This document shows positions 35,033-44,151 of a stretch of 64,000 nucleotides of DNA, piece by piece; within the stretch, counting starts at the first letter, position 1; each line of letters starts with the position of its first letter. A program made the translations under genes and the position numbers. The stretch is from positions 248,001-312,000 of the forward strand of contig JAHBTP010000002.1 of NCBI GenBank assembly GCA_019638485.1. The letters are read 5' to 3'. The notes beneath the pieces were generated by a model that had not been told where the DNA came from, did no database searches, and saw only the letters and a list, made by a program, of their open reading frames with translations. Source of the stretch: Ferruginibacter sp. (lineage in GTDB: Bacteria; Bacteroidota; Bacteroidia; Chitinophagales; Chitinophagaceae).

Positions 35033-36132
35033 TGAAATTTCTGCATTATATTATTTTGGATAATTCTGTAAAAAGCTATCTTATAGTAGCAGGTATAATT
35101 GCGTTTGTTTTTCTTTTAAAGCGAATTATTTCACGGCTTCTTCTCGATGTTATCTTAACAATAATTAATCAAACCTGGAAAATTGATAAACAAAAGTTTA
35201 AGCAATTAGTCGTTAAACCGATGAGTTGGTTTTTAGTTATTCTGGTGTCAGTAATCACCTTGGATAAACTAAACTATCCTGCACAATGGGATATAACGGT
35301 ATATGGTATCCATCTTCAGTCTTTAATTAATGCTATAGGAACGTCGGCCATTATTATTTCTTTCTTTAGGTTCTTGATAAAGATGGTGGATTTTATTGCG
35401 TTAATGCTTAGCTCGGGTGTTAATGCATCAGGAAAGTCGGAGTATCAGATGATACGTTTTTTTGGCGATTTTTTAAAAATCGTTATTGCTTTCATTGGTT
35501 TTCTAGCAGTAATTCATTGGGGTTTTAAAAAGCCGATTGGCCCACTGTTGACCGGTCTTAGTATTGTGGGTGCAGCATTGGCTTTGGCTGCAAAAGAAAG
35601 CCTGGAAAATTTAATTGCTTCATTTATAATATTATTTGATAAACCATTTTTTGTTGGCGACCTTCTTAAAATTAATAATATAACAGGAACGGTTGAACGA
35701 ATTGGAATGCGTAGCACGCGAATACGTACTGTAGATAAAACCTTGGTTACTATTCCTAATAAACAAATGGTGGATGGCATGGTTGATAACCTTAGTATGC
35801 GTACACAATGGCGTGGAGAAATGAAACTTGAATTTGCAATGGATACTAATGCTAATCAACTTGAACAATTAATTCATTTTATTCATCAGGAATTGAAATC
35901 TCGCCAAGATCAAATTGAAAGATATTCTACTTTTCTACAAACGCTGGATAAAAATGGCTTTATGCTATGGATTGAATATCATACCGAGCCTGCCGATTTT
36001 TCGGGCTTTTCTCAGTTACGTCACGACCTAATTAAGATTTTCAGAGAAAAAATAAATGAATTGAAACTACCTATGCAAAGCACATCAGCAGAGGTGAGAA
36101 TATCTAAAAAGGAAGGAGAAGTGTCCTTTTAA
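35032..36132 (+). CDS. MscS-family mechanosensitive channel
   Basis: A 366-residue inner-membrane protein. Hydrophobic helices lie near 15-35, 57-75, 92-115, 145-162 and the pore-lining helix near 165-195, where GPLLTGLSIVGAALALAAKE shows the Gly/Ala packing of MscS TM3. The conserved beta domain follows (FVGDLLKINNITGTVERIGM, then RSTRIRTVDKTLVTIPNKQM), and the alpha/beta C-terminus ends the protein. These channels release solutes on hypo-osmotic shock. It is the last gene of the rsfS operon and lies 11 bases from the convergent thioredoxin-like gene. Confidence 0.9.
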   Translation: MKFLHYIILDNSVKSYLIVAGIIAFVFLLKRIISRLLLDVILTIINQTWKIDKQKFKQLVVKPMSWFLVILVSVITLDKLNYPAQWDITVYGIHLQSLINAIGTSAIIISFFRFLIKMVDFIALMLSSGVNASGKSEYQMIRFFGDFLKIVIAFIGFLAVIHWGFKKPIGPLLTGLSIVGAALALAAKESLENLIASFIILFDKPFFVGDLLKINNITGTVERIGMRSTRIRTVDKTLVTIPNKQMVDGMVDNLSMRTQWRGEMKLEFAMDTNANQLEQLIHFIHQELKSRQDQIERYSTFLQTLDKNGFMLWIEYHTEPADFSGFSQLRHDLIKIFREKINELKLPMQSTSAEVRISKKEGEVSF

Positions 36133-36143
36133 TATAGTGCGTA

Positions 36144-36644
36144 TCATTTAATTAAATCAAGCAGCGCATCCTCCCATTTACCGGTAGGCCCATATTCAAC
36201 GACGCGCCCAACCTCTACACCATTCTTCAAGACAATAATTGTAGGAACATTTGTTATTTCCATTACAGAGGCCAGATTGTCAATCATGTGTTTTGAGCGG
36301 TCCACACCATACAATGCAATATTTTCATCAGGAATACCTGCCTTTTCTTGCAATACAAAAAACTTCGGAAGTATATTTTGTGTATCCTCACACCATGTTC
36401 CGCCAAATATGATAAACTTGATTTTTTTTGCAGACTCCGCCAATCGGTTTACCACATTGGGTTGAGGAGAATAATTGTTTCTGCTGAAATCGTACCAACT
36501 AAAGGAGGTGTCGTTTTGTAATATATACTTAGAAAAACTTCCATTAAGAATTACACTTTCACCATCATAAGTATAAGTATAAGGTGTTTGAGCTTGCGCA
36601 GCAGGGGAGATAAGAACAAACAAAGCAATAATAAGGCACTTCAT
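36144..36644 (-). CDS. Secreted thioredoxin-like protein with a single active-site Cys
   Basis: A 166-residue protein with a signal peptide (MKCLIIALFVLISPAAQAQ) and a thioredoxin fold. The active-site position reads GGTWCEDTQN, so only the first Cys of the usual CxxC is present, and the cis-Pro loop is intact (NVPTIIVLKNG). No other Cys remains in the mature protein. It may act through a mixed disulfide with a partner, or as a monothiol. It is 10 bases downstream of the MerR gene in a minus-strand run. Confidence 0.78.
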   Translation of the reverse strand: MKCLIIALFVLISPAAQAQTPYTYTYDGESVILNGSFSKYILQNDTSFSWYDFSRNNYSPQPNVVNRLAESAKKIKFIIFGGTWCEDTQNILPKFFVLQEKAGIPDENIALYGVDRSKHMIDNLASVMEITNVPTIIVLKNGVEVGRVVEYGPTGKWEDALLDLIK

Positions 36645-36654
36645 GTAAAAGAAT

Positions 36655-37224
36655 TTAAAGCGATGTCTTTAATTCGGTTAAAAAGGCTTTTAACCTTTTC
36701 AATGATTCAATTAAAGCAAACTTCTCATCAGCACGAGCACTACGTTTTAAATAGTCTTTAGCCCCTTCAATTGTAAATTTTCTTTCACGTAAAAGATGAT
36801 ATATCAATTGTAGGTTTTTTATGTCGTGCGGCCGGAAAAAACGGTCACCCTTCCCGTTTTTTCTTGGTTTCAAAATAGAAAATTCATTTTCCCAAAAACG
36901 AAGTAGTGATGGATTTACATTAAACATCTCCGATACCTTTCCGATGGAGTAGTAGCTTTTTGAAAACAACTCTTCATCTTCGGGAATATCTACCATAAGA
37001 ACACTTGCCTTCATTTCACTAATCTTCATCCTGCCACGGGTTGATTTCTTTTCATCTGCGGATGCCGTAATTACAGCATGTTCAACCGGTGATTCCTCTG
37101 TTGCCATTCTCTTCCTGTTCTCCTTAACGGCAGATAATAATTTTTCTTCGGGTGTTAGAACAGACTCCGGCTCTATGGCCTCGGACTGAAAATCAAAATC
37201 AAATGATGCTTGTTTTAATGACAT
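36655..37224 (-). CDS. MerR-family transcriptional regulator
   Basis: A 189-residue protein with a disordered acidic N-terminus (1-90) and a MerR winged helix-turn-helix at about 93-160: YYSIGKVSEMFNVNPSLLRF, then WENEFSILKP, GDRFFRPHDI and LIYHLLRERKFTIEGAKDYL. The effector-binding C-terminus is very short, so it may respond to another protein rather than a small ligand. This MerR-M23-alaS neighbourhood recurs in Bacteroidota as I remember it. The target is unknown. Confidence 0.88.
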   Translation of the reverse strand: MSLKQASFDFDFQSEAIEPESVLTPEEKLLSAVKENRKRMATEESPVEHAVITASADEKKSTRGRMKISEMKASVLMVDIPEDEELFSKSYYSIGKVSEMFNVNPSLLRFWENEFSILKPRKNGKGDRFFRPHDIKNLQLIYHLLRERKFTIEGAKDYLKRSARADEKFALIESLKRLKAFLTELKTSL

Positions 37225-37233
37225 GGTATAAAG

Positions 37234-38208
37234 TTAATCAAAACTTTTTGCACTTCCTGTAGCTGCAATTTTTAATAATTGATCATATTGTTCAGGGTTC
37301 AAATCGTTATAAAAGAAATAAACAGGATTTACATCCTGACCATTTACATGCACTTCGTAATGACAGTGAGGTCCGGTGCTTTTACCGGTACTTCCAACCC
37401 AACCAATTACTTCCCCTCTCACCACCCGCTGGCCGGGTTTAACTTTTATTCGCACCATGTGGGCATATAGCGTTTCATAACCATAGCCGTGGTTAATAAT
37501 CACATGATTGCCATATCCTGCATCCAATCGGGTTGCAACTTTTACCCTCCCATCGCCGGTTGCATATATCGGTGTTCCTTGAGGTGCCGAAAAATCAAGC
37601 CCTTTGTGTGCTTTTGGGGTGCCATAAATCGGGTCAATACGTATCCCAAACCCACTGGCTATTCGTTTAAGCTGTTTATTACTGACCGGTTGAATGGCAG
37701 GAAGTGATGCTAATTTAGCTCCTTGATTTTCAATTAATCCTGAAATAACATCATAGCTCTCAAACTGATATTTAATTCTGGCTGATAAATTATTTAGTTG
37801 CTTGGCAATGCTATCTCCCAGGGCATCATCATCCAAAACCTTAATTTTTTCAAGCTCCTGCTTCTTCTCAATCTTTTTTGCACGAGCACTATCCGGAAGT
37901 GGATTAGCTTCAAAAATACTGCGATAAACTTCATTATCCCGCGCTTCTAATTCTACAAGCTGTGATTGTAATTCTAATGTTTTCTTAGATAAAGTACGGT
38001 AGTTGTCATTTAGGATTTCATATTTTCTATTAAGTTCAATAGCCCGCGGCTTGGGTAAAAATCTATCCCATAAATAAATAACAAAGGCACTACTCACAAT
38101 CATAGCCGATAAAAAACCGATTATGCGCAGAAGTCTTACCCTAAACGGAGTTACCAGTTTCTCGTACCTGAGCGTGTGTGTGTTATAGAAATACTTAATC
38201 TTCTTCAT
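37234..38208 (-). CDS. Membrane-anchored M23 (LytM) endopeptidase
   Basis: A 324-residue protein with a short cytoplasmic part, one membrane helix (about 25-47), a coiled coil (about 55-85 and 105-140) and a C-terminal LytM domain (about 175-305). The zinc ligands are visible: HKGLDFSAPQGTPIYA (HxxxD) and GPHCHYEVHVNG (HxH), plus LYAHMVRIKVKPGQRV. This is the NlpD/EnvC-like architecture for peptidoglycan remodelling in the periplasm, here with an intact catalytic site. It is divergent from alaS with 166 bases between, and 9 bases upstream of the MerR gene. Confidence 0.9.
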   Translation of the reverse strand: MKKIKYFYNTHTLRYEKLVTPFRVRLLRIIGFLSAMIVSSAFVIYLWDRFLPKPRAIELNRKYEILNDNYRTLSKKTLELQSQLVELEARDNEVYRSIFEANPLPDSARAKKIEKKQELEKIKVLDDDALGDSIAKQLNNLSARIKYQFESYDVISGLIENQGAKLASLPAIQPVSNKQLKRIASGFGIRIDPIYGTPKAHKGLDFSAPQGTPIYATGDGRVKVATRLDAGYGNHVIINHGYGYETLYAHMVRIKVKPGQRVVRGEVIGWVGSTGKSTGPHCHYEVHVNGQDVNPVYFFYNDLNPEQYDQLLKIAATGSAKSFD

Positions 38209-38298
38209 TGCGCTATTATAGGGGATGCCTAAAGGACATCAGAAAAAATAAGCAACTTTAGTTATTCAATACCGGGCTTTTCAAATAAACCCTTTCAT

Positions 38299-38320
38299 TA
38301 CCTTTGAGCCTCTCAAAGGT
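38299..38320 (+). promoter_or_regulatory. alaS -7 box inside a 9-bp inverted repeat
   Basis: TACCTTTG (38299-38306) is an exact -7 match, 68 bases before the alaS ATG. It overlaps the perfect repeat ACCTTTGAG (38300-38308), CCT, CTCAAAGGT (38312-38320), whose mirror gives a near-match -7 (AACCTTTG) for the divergent M23 gene. Confidence 0.5.
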
Positions 38321-38374
38321 TGCTTACAAAGATAATCTTTAGGGTATCAAATAAAATCATAACTTTTTTCTTAT

Positions 38375-41023
38375 ATGATGCAGAGTGCAGCCATCCGGCA
38401 GGCTTTTTTAGATTTTTTTTCTTCCAAAGGACATCTTATTGTGCCCTCAGCTCCAATAGTAGTTAAAAACGATCCCACTTTGTTGTTTACTAATGCAGGG
38501 ATGAACCAGTTTAAAGATTATTTTTTAGGAAATTCAAAAGCTCCTTCTGCACGTATTGCAGATACTCAAAAGTGTTTAAGGGTAAGCGGTAAGCACAATG
38601 ATTTGGAAGAAGTAGGGGTGGATACTTATCATCATACCATGTTTGAAATGCTGGGTAATTGGAGTTTTGGAGATCCGGATAATCCTGCCGCAGGATATTT
38701 TAAACCCGAGGCTATTGAATGGAGCTGGGAATTACTTACCGGTATTTTTAAGATTCCTAAAGAGCGTTTATACGTAACCGTATTTGAAGGGGATGATAAT
38801 GAAAACCTGCCTAAGGATGAAGAGGCTTTTAACGAATGGATGAAATGGGTGCCGAAAGAGCGTATCCTGCTTGGAAATAAAAAAGATAATTTCTGGGAAA
38901 TGGGCGATACCGGCCCCTGTGGCCCGTGTACGGAAATTCATGTTGATTGTAGAAGCGAGGCAGACCGAAATAAAATTCCTGGACATAATTTAGTCAATAA
39001 TGACCATCCGCAGGTTATTGAAATTTGGAACAATGTGTTTATTCAGTTTAACCGAAAAAAAGATGGCTCACTTGAACCACTGCCGGCTAAGCATGTTGAT
39101 ACCGGAATGGGATTTGAAAGATTAGTGCGCGTGCTTCAAAATAAAGAAAGTAATTATGATACGGATGTTTTTATGCCAACCATTGAGGCAACAGAAGCGC
39201 TGGTAAATAAAAAATATACAGGAGATGACAGTAAGCCAGCAATTGCATTTAGAGTGCTTGCCGATCATATTCGAGCAATAGGATTTGCTATTGCTGATGG
39301 ACAATTACCTTCAAATACAGGTGCCGGCTATGTTATAAGGAGAATATTACGCCGTGCTGTGAGATATTATTATTCGAACCTTGAGTATAAAAAGCCATTA
39401 CTGTTTCAATTACTTCCTGTAGTGGCCAATCAGTTTCGTGAGGTATTCCCCGAATTGAAGCAACAACAGGATTTTGTGATGAAAGTGATTAGAGAAGAAG
39501 AAGAATCCTTTTTACACACCTTAGAAAAAGGGCTTAAGAAAATAGAAGATATAATGGCTTCTATCGGCAAGGGACAGCCGATTTCTGGAAAAGCTGTATT
39601 TGAATTGTACGATACGTTCGGTTTTCCACTTGACCTTACCAAACTAATTGCACAAGAACAAGGACTTACTATAGATGAAAAAGGGTTTGAGGCAGAGATG
39701 CAACAACAAAAAAACAGAAGTCGGGCGGCAACAGCAATTGATACCGAAGACTGGATTGTGACAGGCGAACAACGTAATGGGAAGTTTGTAGGATATACTC
39801 AGCTTGAGGCGCTCACCAAGTTGGTAAAATATAGAAAAATAAAAAGCAAGGGGAAGGAGCAATTTCAGTTTGTGTTAGAAGATACTCCATTTTATGCCGA
39901 AAGTGGTGGACAGGTTGGAGATACCGGAGTGCTTATTTTTGGAGATGAAATCATAACCGTAACGGATACACGAAAAGAGGATGGTATGATAATTCACTTT
40001 GCAGATGTGCTACCGGTTGATGTGCATGCCGATGTAAACGCCGTTGTAGATTCGGCAAGAAGAGTAACCATTGAGTACAATCACTCTGCTACACACTTGT
40101 TACATGCTGCATTGCGGGAGACCTTAGGGAACCATGTTGCACAAAAGGGCTCCTTGGTTGCTCCGGGTATCTTGCGGTTTGATTTTTCTCATTTTACAAA
40201 AGTTTCGGATGAGGAATTGATTAAAATCAGTCATCGTGTAAATGAGAAAATCAGAGAGAATATACCGGTAGTTATTAAAGAAATGCCACGTGATGAGGCT
40301 ATGAAACTCGGCGCAATGGCATTATTTGGCGAAAAGTATGGTGATACAGTACGTGTGGTAATCATAGATCCAAACTACTCTATTGAACTATGTGGCGGTA
40401 CGCATGTTTGCTCCACAGGTAGCATCGGTTTGTTTACTATTGCTGCAGAAACTGCTGTTGCTGCAGGCGTGCGACGAATAGAAGCACTTACCGGTGAAGC
40501 AGCCCTACGCTATCTTGAAGAAAAGAGCCTTGCATTTGACCAGTTAAAAGACGAGTTGAAAACAAATGATATTAAAAAAGCGGTAGCAAAGCTTCAGGAA
40601 GAAAAAATTATTTTAGAAAAGCGAATTGAATCGCTTGAAGCCAGGCAGTTAGTAGGAATTAGAAATTCACTGCTTAAAAAGGATGAGATTATTAACAATA
40701 TTACGTTTGTGGGTGAAATGGTAGAAGTGCCTCATGCAGATTCTTTGAAAAAACTGGCGTTTGATTTAAAAAATAATCTTCACGATTATATAGTTGTGCT
40801 TTGTGCTAATATAGGTGGTAAGGCCCATGTTTGTATCGGAATAAGTGATACAGTAGTTAAAGCTAAAAACCTTGATGCAGGAAAAATGATTAAAGAAATT
40901 GTTAGTCCGCTTATTTCCGGTGGAGGTGGAGGGCAAAAGAACCTCGCAACTGCCGGAGGAAAAAATCCTACCGGGTTTTATGAAGTAATTAAGGCTATCC
41001 GTGAAGAAGTGAAATCCCGCTGA
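38375..41023 (+). CDS. alaS: Alanyl-tRNA synthetase
   Basis: AlaRS charges tRNA-Ala and edits mischarged Ser/Gly. The 882 residues cover all domains: the class II core (MMQSAAIRQAFLDFFSSKGH; TNAGMNQFKDYFLG; GDTGPCGPCTEIH), the tRNA-recognition region, the editing domain with HSATHLLHA (about 570) and CGGTHV (about 673), and the C-Ala domain ending VSPLISGGGGGQKNLATAGG. Nothing is missing. Either of two adjacent ATGs may start it. It is divergent from the M23/MerR run. Confidence 0.97.
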   Translation: MMQSAAIRQAFLDFFSSKGHLIVPSAPIVVKNDPTLLFTNAGMNQFKDYFLGNSKAPSARIADTQKCLRVSGKHNDLEEVGVDTYHHTMFEMLGNWSFGDPDNPAAGYFKPEAIEWSWELLTGIFKIPKERLYVTVFEGDDNENLPKDEEAFNEWMKWVPKERILLGNKKDNFWEMGDTGPCGPCTEIHVDCRSEADRNKIPGHNLVNNDHPQVIEIWNNVFIQFNRKKDGSLEPLPAKHVDTGMGFERLVRVLQNKESNYDTDVFMPTIEATEALVNKKYTGDDSKPAIAFRVLADHIRAIGFAIADGQLPSNTGAGYVIRRILRRAVRYYYSNLEYKKPLLFQLLPVVANQFREVFPELKQQQDFVMKVIREEEESFLHTLEKGLKKIEDIMASIGKGQPISGKAVFELYDTFGFPLDLTKLIAQEQGLTIDEKGFEAEMQQQKNRSRAATAIDTEDWIVTGEQRNGKFVGYTQLEALTKLVKYRKIKSKGKEQFQFVLEDTPFYAESGGQVGDTGVLIFGDEIITVTDTRKEDGMIIHFADVLPVDVHADVNAVVDSARRVTIEYNHSATHLLHAALRETLGNHVAQKGSLVAPGILRFDFSHFTKVSDEELIKISHRVNEKIRENIPVVIKEMPRDEAMKLGAMALFGEKYGDTVRVVIIDPNYSIELCGGTHVCSTGSIGLFTIAAETAVAAGVRRIEALTGEAALRYLEEKSLAFDQLKDELKTNDIKKAVAKLQEEKIILEKRIESLEARQLVGIRNSLLKKDEIINNITFVGEMVEVPHADSLKKLAFDLKNNLHDYIVVLCANIGGKAHVCIGISDTVVKAKNLDAGKMIKEIVSPLISGGGGGQKNLATAGGKNPTGFYEVIKAIREEVKSR

Positions 41024-41133
41024 TATAAATTCCCTCTTTTCCTGTATAATAGAGCTTTTTAGCCGGCTTTTCCCCGCGGTTGTTAAAAATTTGCTTATTT
41101 ATCCGAAAGTTTTCGTAATTGATAAAATTTCTT

Positions 41134-41141
41134 TATTTTCG
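41134..41141 (+). promoter_or_regulatory. Possible -7 box of the PDZ gene
   Basis: TATTTTCG matches 7 of 8 positions of TAnnTTTG, 36 bases before the ATG at 41178. Consensus match only. Confidence 0.3.
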
Positions 41142-41177
41142 ATGTACTAAGACCTTCGTACATAAAAAAATAAGAAC

Positions 41178-42197
41178 ATGAAAAAGTTAGTATTATCATT
41201 AGCAGCTGTCATTCTTTTGGCTTTCTTCAATCAGTTAAAAGCCCAGAATGAAGATGAAAAACAAGGCGGCCAGGAAATAATTATTCGGAAAAGTGATGAT
41301 AAAAACAAACAACTGATAATAGATTTTAATAATGGTGCGGTTACTATTAACGGGAAATCTATTTTGGATTATAATGACAATGGAATAACTATTAAGGGAA
41401 AGAAATTTTCGTTTGGAGATAAGGGTGACCCTATTACAGTAGAAGGATTTGATTTATCAGACTTTTTATCACAGTTTAATGGGGATGCTTTTGGAAATAG
41501 TGAAACAAGTCGAACATTTTTAGGTGTTCAAACAGAGAAGAGTGAAAAAGGGTTACTGATTAAAGACGTGGTTAAAGAAAGTCCGGCGGAAAAGGCAGGT
41601 TTGCAGAAGGATGATATTATTAAATCCTTTGACGGAAAAGCATTATCTGAGCCGCAGGACTTGTATGATGCGGTAACTGCAAAGAAATCAGGAGATGAGG
41701 TAAAATTGCAAATAGTAAGGAGTGGGAAAAGTAAAAATGTTAAAGTTACATTAGGTGAGAAGAAAGAAAAATCAATGAGTTTTTCATTCCAATCCCCCAA
41801 CAAAAACAATATCCTTACAATACCTAAAACTCCTCCAACTCCGAAGGCCTTTGGCTGGGGGGAGCAACCGGGCATGGATGGGTTGACGTGGGAGGATCGA
41901 GTATTGGGTAGAGGAATGAAGCCTAAATTAGGATTAAAAATACAGGATACAGAAGAAGGTAATGGGGTAAAGATTCTTGAAGTTGAAGAAGGTTCTGCAG
42001 GTGAAAAATCAGGGTTGAAATCAACAGATATTATTACAGATATTGATGGTAAGGCTATTAACAATACCGATGATGCACGTGCTGCATTTAGTGGAGTAGG
42101 AGAAAAAGGTAATTACACCATTAAAGCCAAGAGAAATAACACGGTACAAACTTTTGAAATTAAAATACCTAAAAAGTTAAAGACGGTAAATCTTTAA
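41178..42197 (+). CDS. Periplasmic protein with two PDZ domains, no protease domain
   Basis: A 339-residue exported protein (signal MKKLVLSLAAVILLAFFNQLKAQ). Residues ~25-110 hold short repeated beta segments (KQLIIDFNNGAVTINGK). The first PDZ spans about 112-195 (TFLGVQTEKSEKGLLIKDV, then SPAEKAGLQKDDIIKSFDGK) and the second about 245-330 (PKLGLKIQDTEEGNGVKILE, then GSAGEKSGLKSTDIITDIDG). A Ser/Pro linker lies between them. Unlike DegP, no trypsin-like domain is present, so it is likely a scaffold or adaptor for other envelope proteins. It has its own terminator at 42221. Confidence 0.85.
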   Translation: MKKLVLSLAAVILLAFFNQLKAQNEDEKQGGQEIIIRKSDDKNKQLIIDFNNGAVTINGKSILDYNDNGITIKGKKFSFGDKGDPITVEGFDLSDFLSQFNGDAFGNSETSRTFLGVQTEKSEKGLLIKDVVKESPAEKAGLQKDDIIKSFDGKALSEPQDLYDAVTAKKSGDEVKLQIVRSGKSKNVKVTLGEKKEKSMSFSFQSPNKNNILTIPKTPPTPKAFGWGEQPGMDGLTWEDRVLGRGMKPKLGLKIQDTEEGNGVKILEVEEGSAGEKSGLKSTDIITDIDGKAINNTDDARAAFSGVGEKGNYTIKAKRNNTVQTFEIKIPKKLKTVNL

Positions 42198-42220
42198 GAG
42201 ATAGCACAGCATAAAATACT

Positions 42221-42250
42221 AAGCATGGTTGTTAAACACCATGCTTTTTT
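42221..42250 (+). terminator. Rho-independent terminator of the PDZ gene
   Basis: Perfect 9-bp stem AAGCATGGT (42221-42229) with ACCATGCTT (42238-42246), 8-base loop, followed by TTTT, 24 bases after the stop codon. Confidence 0.85.
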
Positions 42251-42272
42251 ATGTAACCCCCTTTTGTTTCAG

Positions 42273-42280
42273 TAATTTTG
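42273..42280 (+). promoter_or_regulatory. -7 promoter box of the TlpA-like gene
   Basis: TAATTTTG is an exact TAnnTTTG match, 13 bases before the ATG at 42294 and just after the upstream terminator. Confidence 0.5.
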
Positions 42281-42293
42281 CAAAAAAATATTT

Positions 42294-43457
42294 ATGAAGC
42301 GTTTACATCTTTTGGCTTTAGGATTGGTCGTTCTTTTTGCGGCCTGCAAATCAGGTTCTGATGCCTCCGGACATTTTACCGTTGAAGGAGAGTTGAAAAA
42401 TGCGCCTGATCAACAAGTATATTTAGACCGTCTTTCATTTAAAAATGAAAATCCACAGGTTATTGATACTGCAGAAATAAAGGATGGAAAGTTTAACCTT
42501 ACCGGTCACGCATCAGAAGAAGGAATGTTTAGGATAAGGTTGGAAAAAGCAGATGCAGGATATATATTCATTAATGATATTGAAAAAATCCCCTTCAAAG
42601 CAGATGTAAATGATTTGAGTTTAGCCGGGCCAACATTTAGTAGCCCCGCTAATCAATCATTAAAACTTTTCTTATTGCATTTAGAAGAAGAACGTACTAG
42701 AATGATGGAAGGTACCTCAAAAATAGAAAGACTGAAAAGTATTGGAGATTCTGCAAATGCTATACCTGATATTGAAAAGGGGTTGATTAAGCAGGAAGAT
42801 GAATACAAAAATTACATGGTAAGTTTTATTGATACTGTATCAAATCCGGTAGTTGCATTATTTGCTATTGGTTATACCCAGGGTATTGAGCCTGAAAAAC
42901 TAGCGCCATCTATTAAGGGGCTACCTAAGAGATTTCCAAATCATGAGGGAATTGCAACAATTACCAAACAGTTTAATGATTTTATGGCTGGTAAGACCAA
43001 CGAACAATCTGAGCCGGAAGCACCTAATAGCCGTGGAGTGAAATTAGGCGCCATAGCACCTGAAATAACCTTACCGGATACCGAAGGGAAGAGTTTTTCT
43101 TTACATGAACTTCGTGGAAAATATGTATTGATTGATTTTTGGGCAAGCTGGTGTGCCCCCTGCCGTTCAGAAAATCCTCATGTAGTTGAAGCCTATGAAA
43201 AGTATAAGAATAAAAATTTTACAATACTTGGAGTTTCATTAGATAAGGATAAAACTGATTGGCTAAAGGCCATTAAGGATGATAAACTCAGTTGGAAACA
43301 AATTAGCGACTTACAGTTTTGGAATAGCCCGGTAGTGCCGCTTTATGGATTTGATGGTATTCCATACAATGTATTGATTGATCCAAGTGGTAAAGTATTG
43401 GCTACCGAATTGAGAGGGAAAGCATTGGAGAATAAACTTGCTGAGGTGCTGAAATAA
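42294..43457 (+). CDS. TlpA-like thiol-disulfide lipoprotein with DUF4369 N-terminus
   Basis: A 387-residue lipoprotein (LVVLFAACKSGSDASG lipobox). The DUF4369-type beta domain covers about 25-115 (FTVEGELKNAPDQQVYLDRL), followed by a helical linker, then an AhpC-TSA/TlpA domain (about 245-387) with KLGAIAPEITLPDTEGKS and the redox site FWASWCAPCRSENP. Such proteins handle thiol reduction in the periplasm, for example in cytochrome c maturation or repair. It is single, between the PDZ gene and the L,D-transpeptidase. The exact client is unknown. Confidence 0.88.
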   Translation: MKRLHLLALGLVVLFAACKSGSDASGHFTVEGELKNAPDQQVYLDRLSFKNENPQVIDTAEIKDGKFNLTGHASEEGMFRIRLEKADAGYIFINDIEKIPFKADVNDLSLAGPTFSSPANQSLKLFLLHLEEERTRMMEGTSKIERLKSIGDSANAIPDIEKGLIKQEDEYKNYMVSFIDTVSNPVVALFAIGYTQGIEPEKLAPSIKGLPKRFPNHEGIATITKQFNDFMAGKTNEQSEPEAPNSRGVKLGAIAPEITLPDTEGKSFSLHELRGKYVLIDFWASWCAPCRSENPHVVEAYEKYKNKNFTILGVSLDKDKTDWLKAIKDDKLSWKQISDLQFWNSPVVPLYGFDGIPYNVLIDPSGKVLATELRGKALENKLAEVLK

Positions 43458-43569
43458 ACCAGTTTTACAAAATATCAAAGTGTAAAGTAGTAAAAGAGGC
43501 TTTGGCTAAATGGCGATTTTCTAAAATGGATACTTTCATCAGATAAAAACTTAATCTCTCACATCTGCA

Positions 43570-44151
43570 ATGAAATTTTCTTTGTTTACATCTGCAATAT
43601 TGCTTTCGATATTCTCTGTTGTTGCTTCAAGCTTCATAAAAAATAATTCATACTACTTGAAGCAGTTGCCTAAACTACAGCCTGCTGAAAATATCAGAGG
43701 AGATTTAGATAATAGCTTGTATATAGTAATAGATAAAAGTGATTATGAGCTAAAAGTGTATGATGAGGAAGGGTGGTACGCTACCTATCCCATTGTGTTT
43801 GGCACTAAAGATGCTAATGATAAAATGTATGAAGGGGATAAACGCACTCCCGAAGGCTCATTTAAAGTAATATTAAAAAAGCATCATCCAAAATGGGGGC
43901 CTGAATTGTTACTTGATTATCCTAATGATGAGAGCTATCAAAAATTTAATGATCGAAAAGCGAAAGGCCTAATACCGCGTGGTGCAAAGATTGGCGGTGG
44001 TATTGCTATTCATGCTACACGACCGGGCGAAGAATGGACGGTAGATAATTATTATAACTGGACAGATGGATGTATATCTGTTAAATATACGGATATGCAG
44101 GATTTGTTTGATTATATACCTGTAGGAACTATTGTAACTATTCAGCCTTGA
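43570..44151 (+). CDS. L,D-transpeptidase (YkuD domain, YafK-like motif)
   Basis: A 193-residue exported protein with a signal peptide near 1-20. The YkuD domain (about 47-190) starts LYIVIDKSDYELKVYDEEG. Its active site has IAIHATRPGEEW (His) and NWTDGCISVKY with the catalytic Cys. The usual SHGC is replaced by TDGC, the form found in YafK/ErfK-like members. Such enzymes make 3-3 cross-links or attach proteins to peptidoglycan. Its last 10 bases overlap the convergent queA-like gene. Confidence 0.85.
   Translation: MKFSLFTSAILLSIFSVVASSFIKNNSYYLKQLPKLQPAENIRGDLDNSLYIVIDKSDYELKVYDEEGWYATYPIVFGTKDANDKMYEGDKRTPEGSFKVILKKHHPKWGPELLLDYPNDESYQKFNDRKAKGLIPRGAKIGGGIAIHATRPGEEWTVDNYYNWTDGCISVKYTDMQDLFDYIPVGTIVTIQP

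Noticed and set aside
41528..42064. Minus-strand ORF of 178 residues inside the PDZ gene
   Set aside because: It lies wholly within a gene with clear PDZ motifs and a signal peptide; its translation is Ser/Phe/Pro-rich antisense noise.
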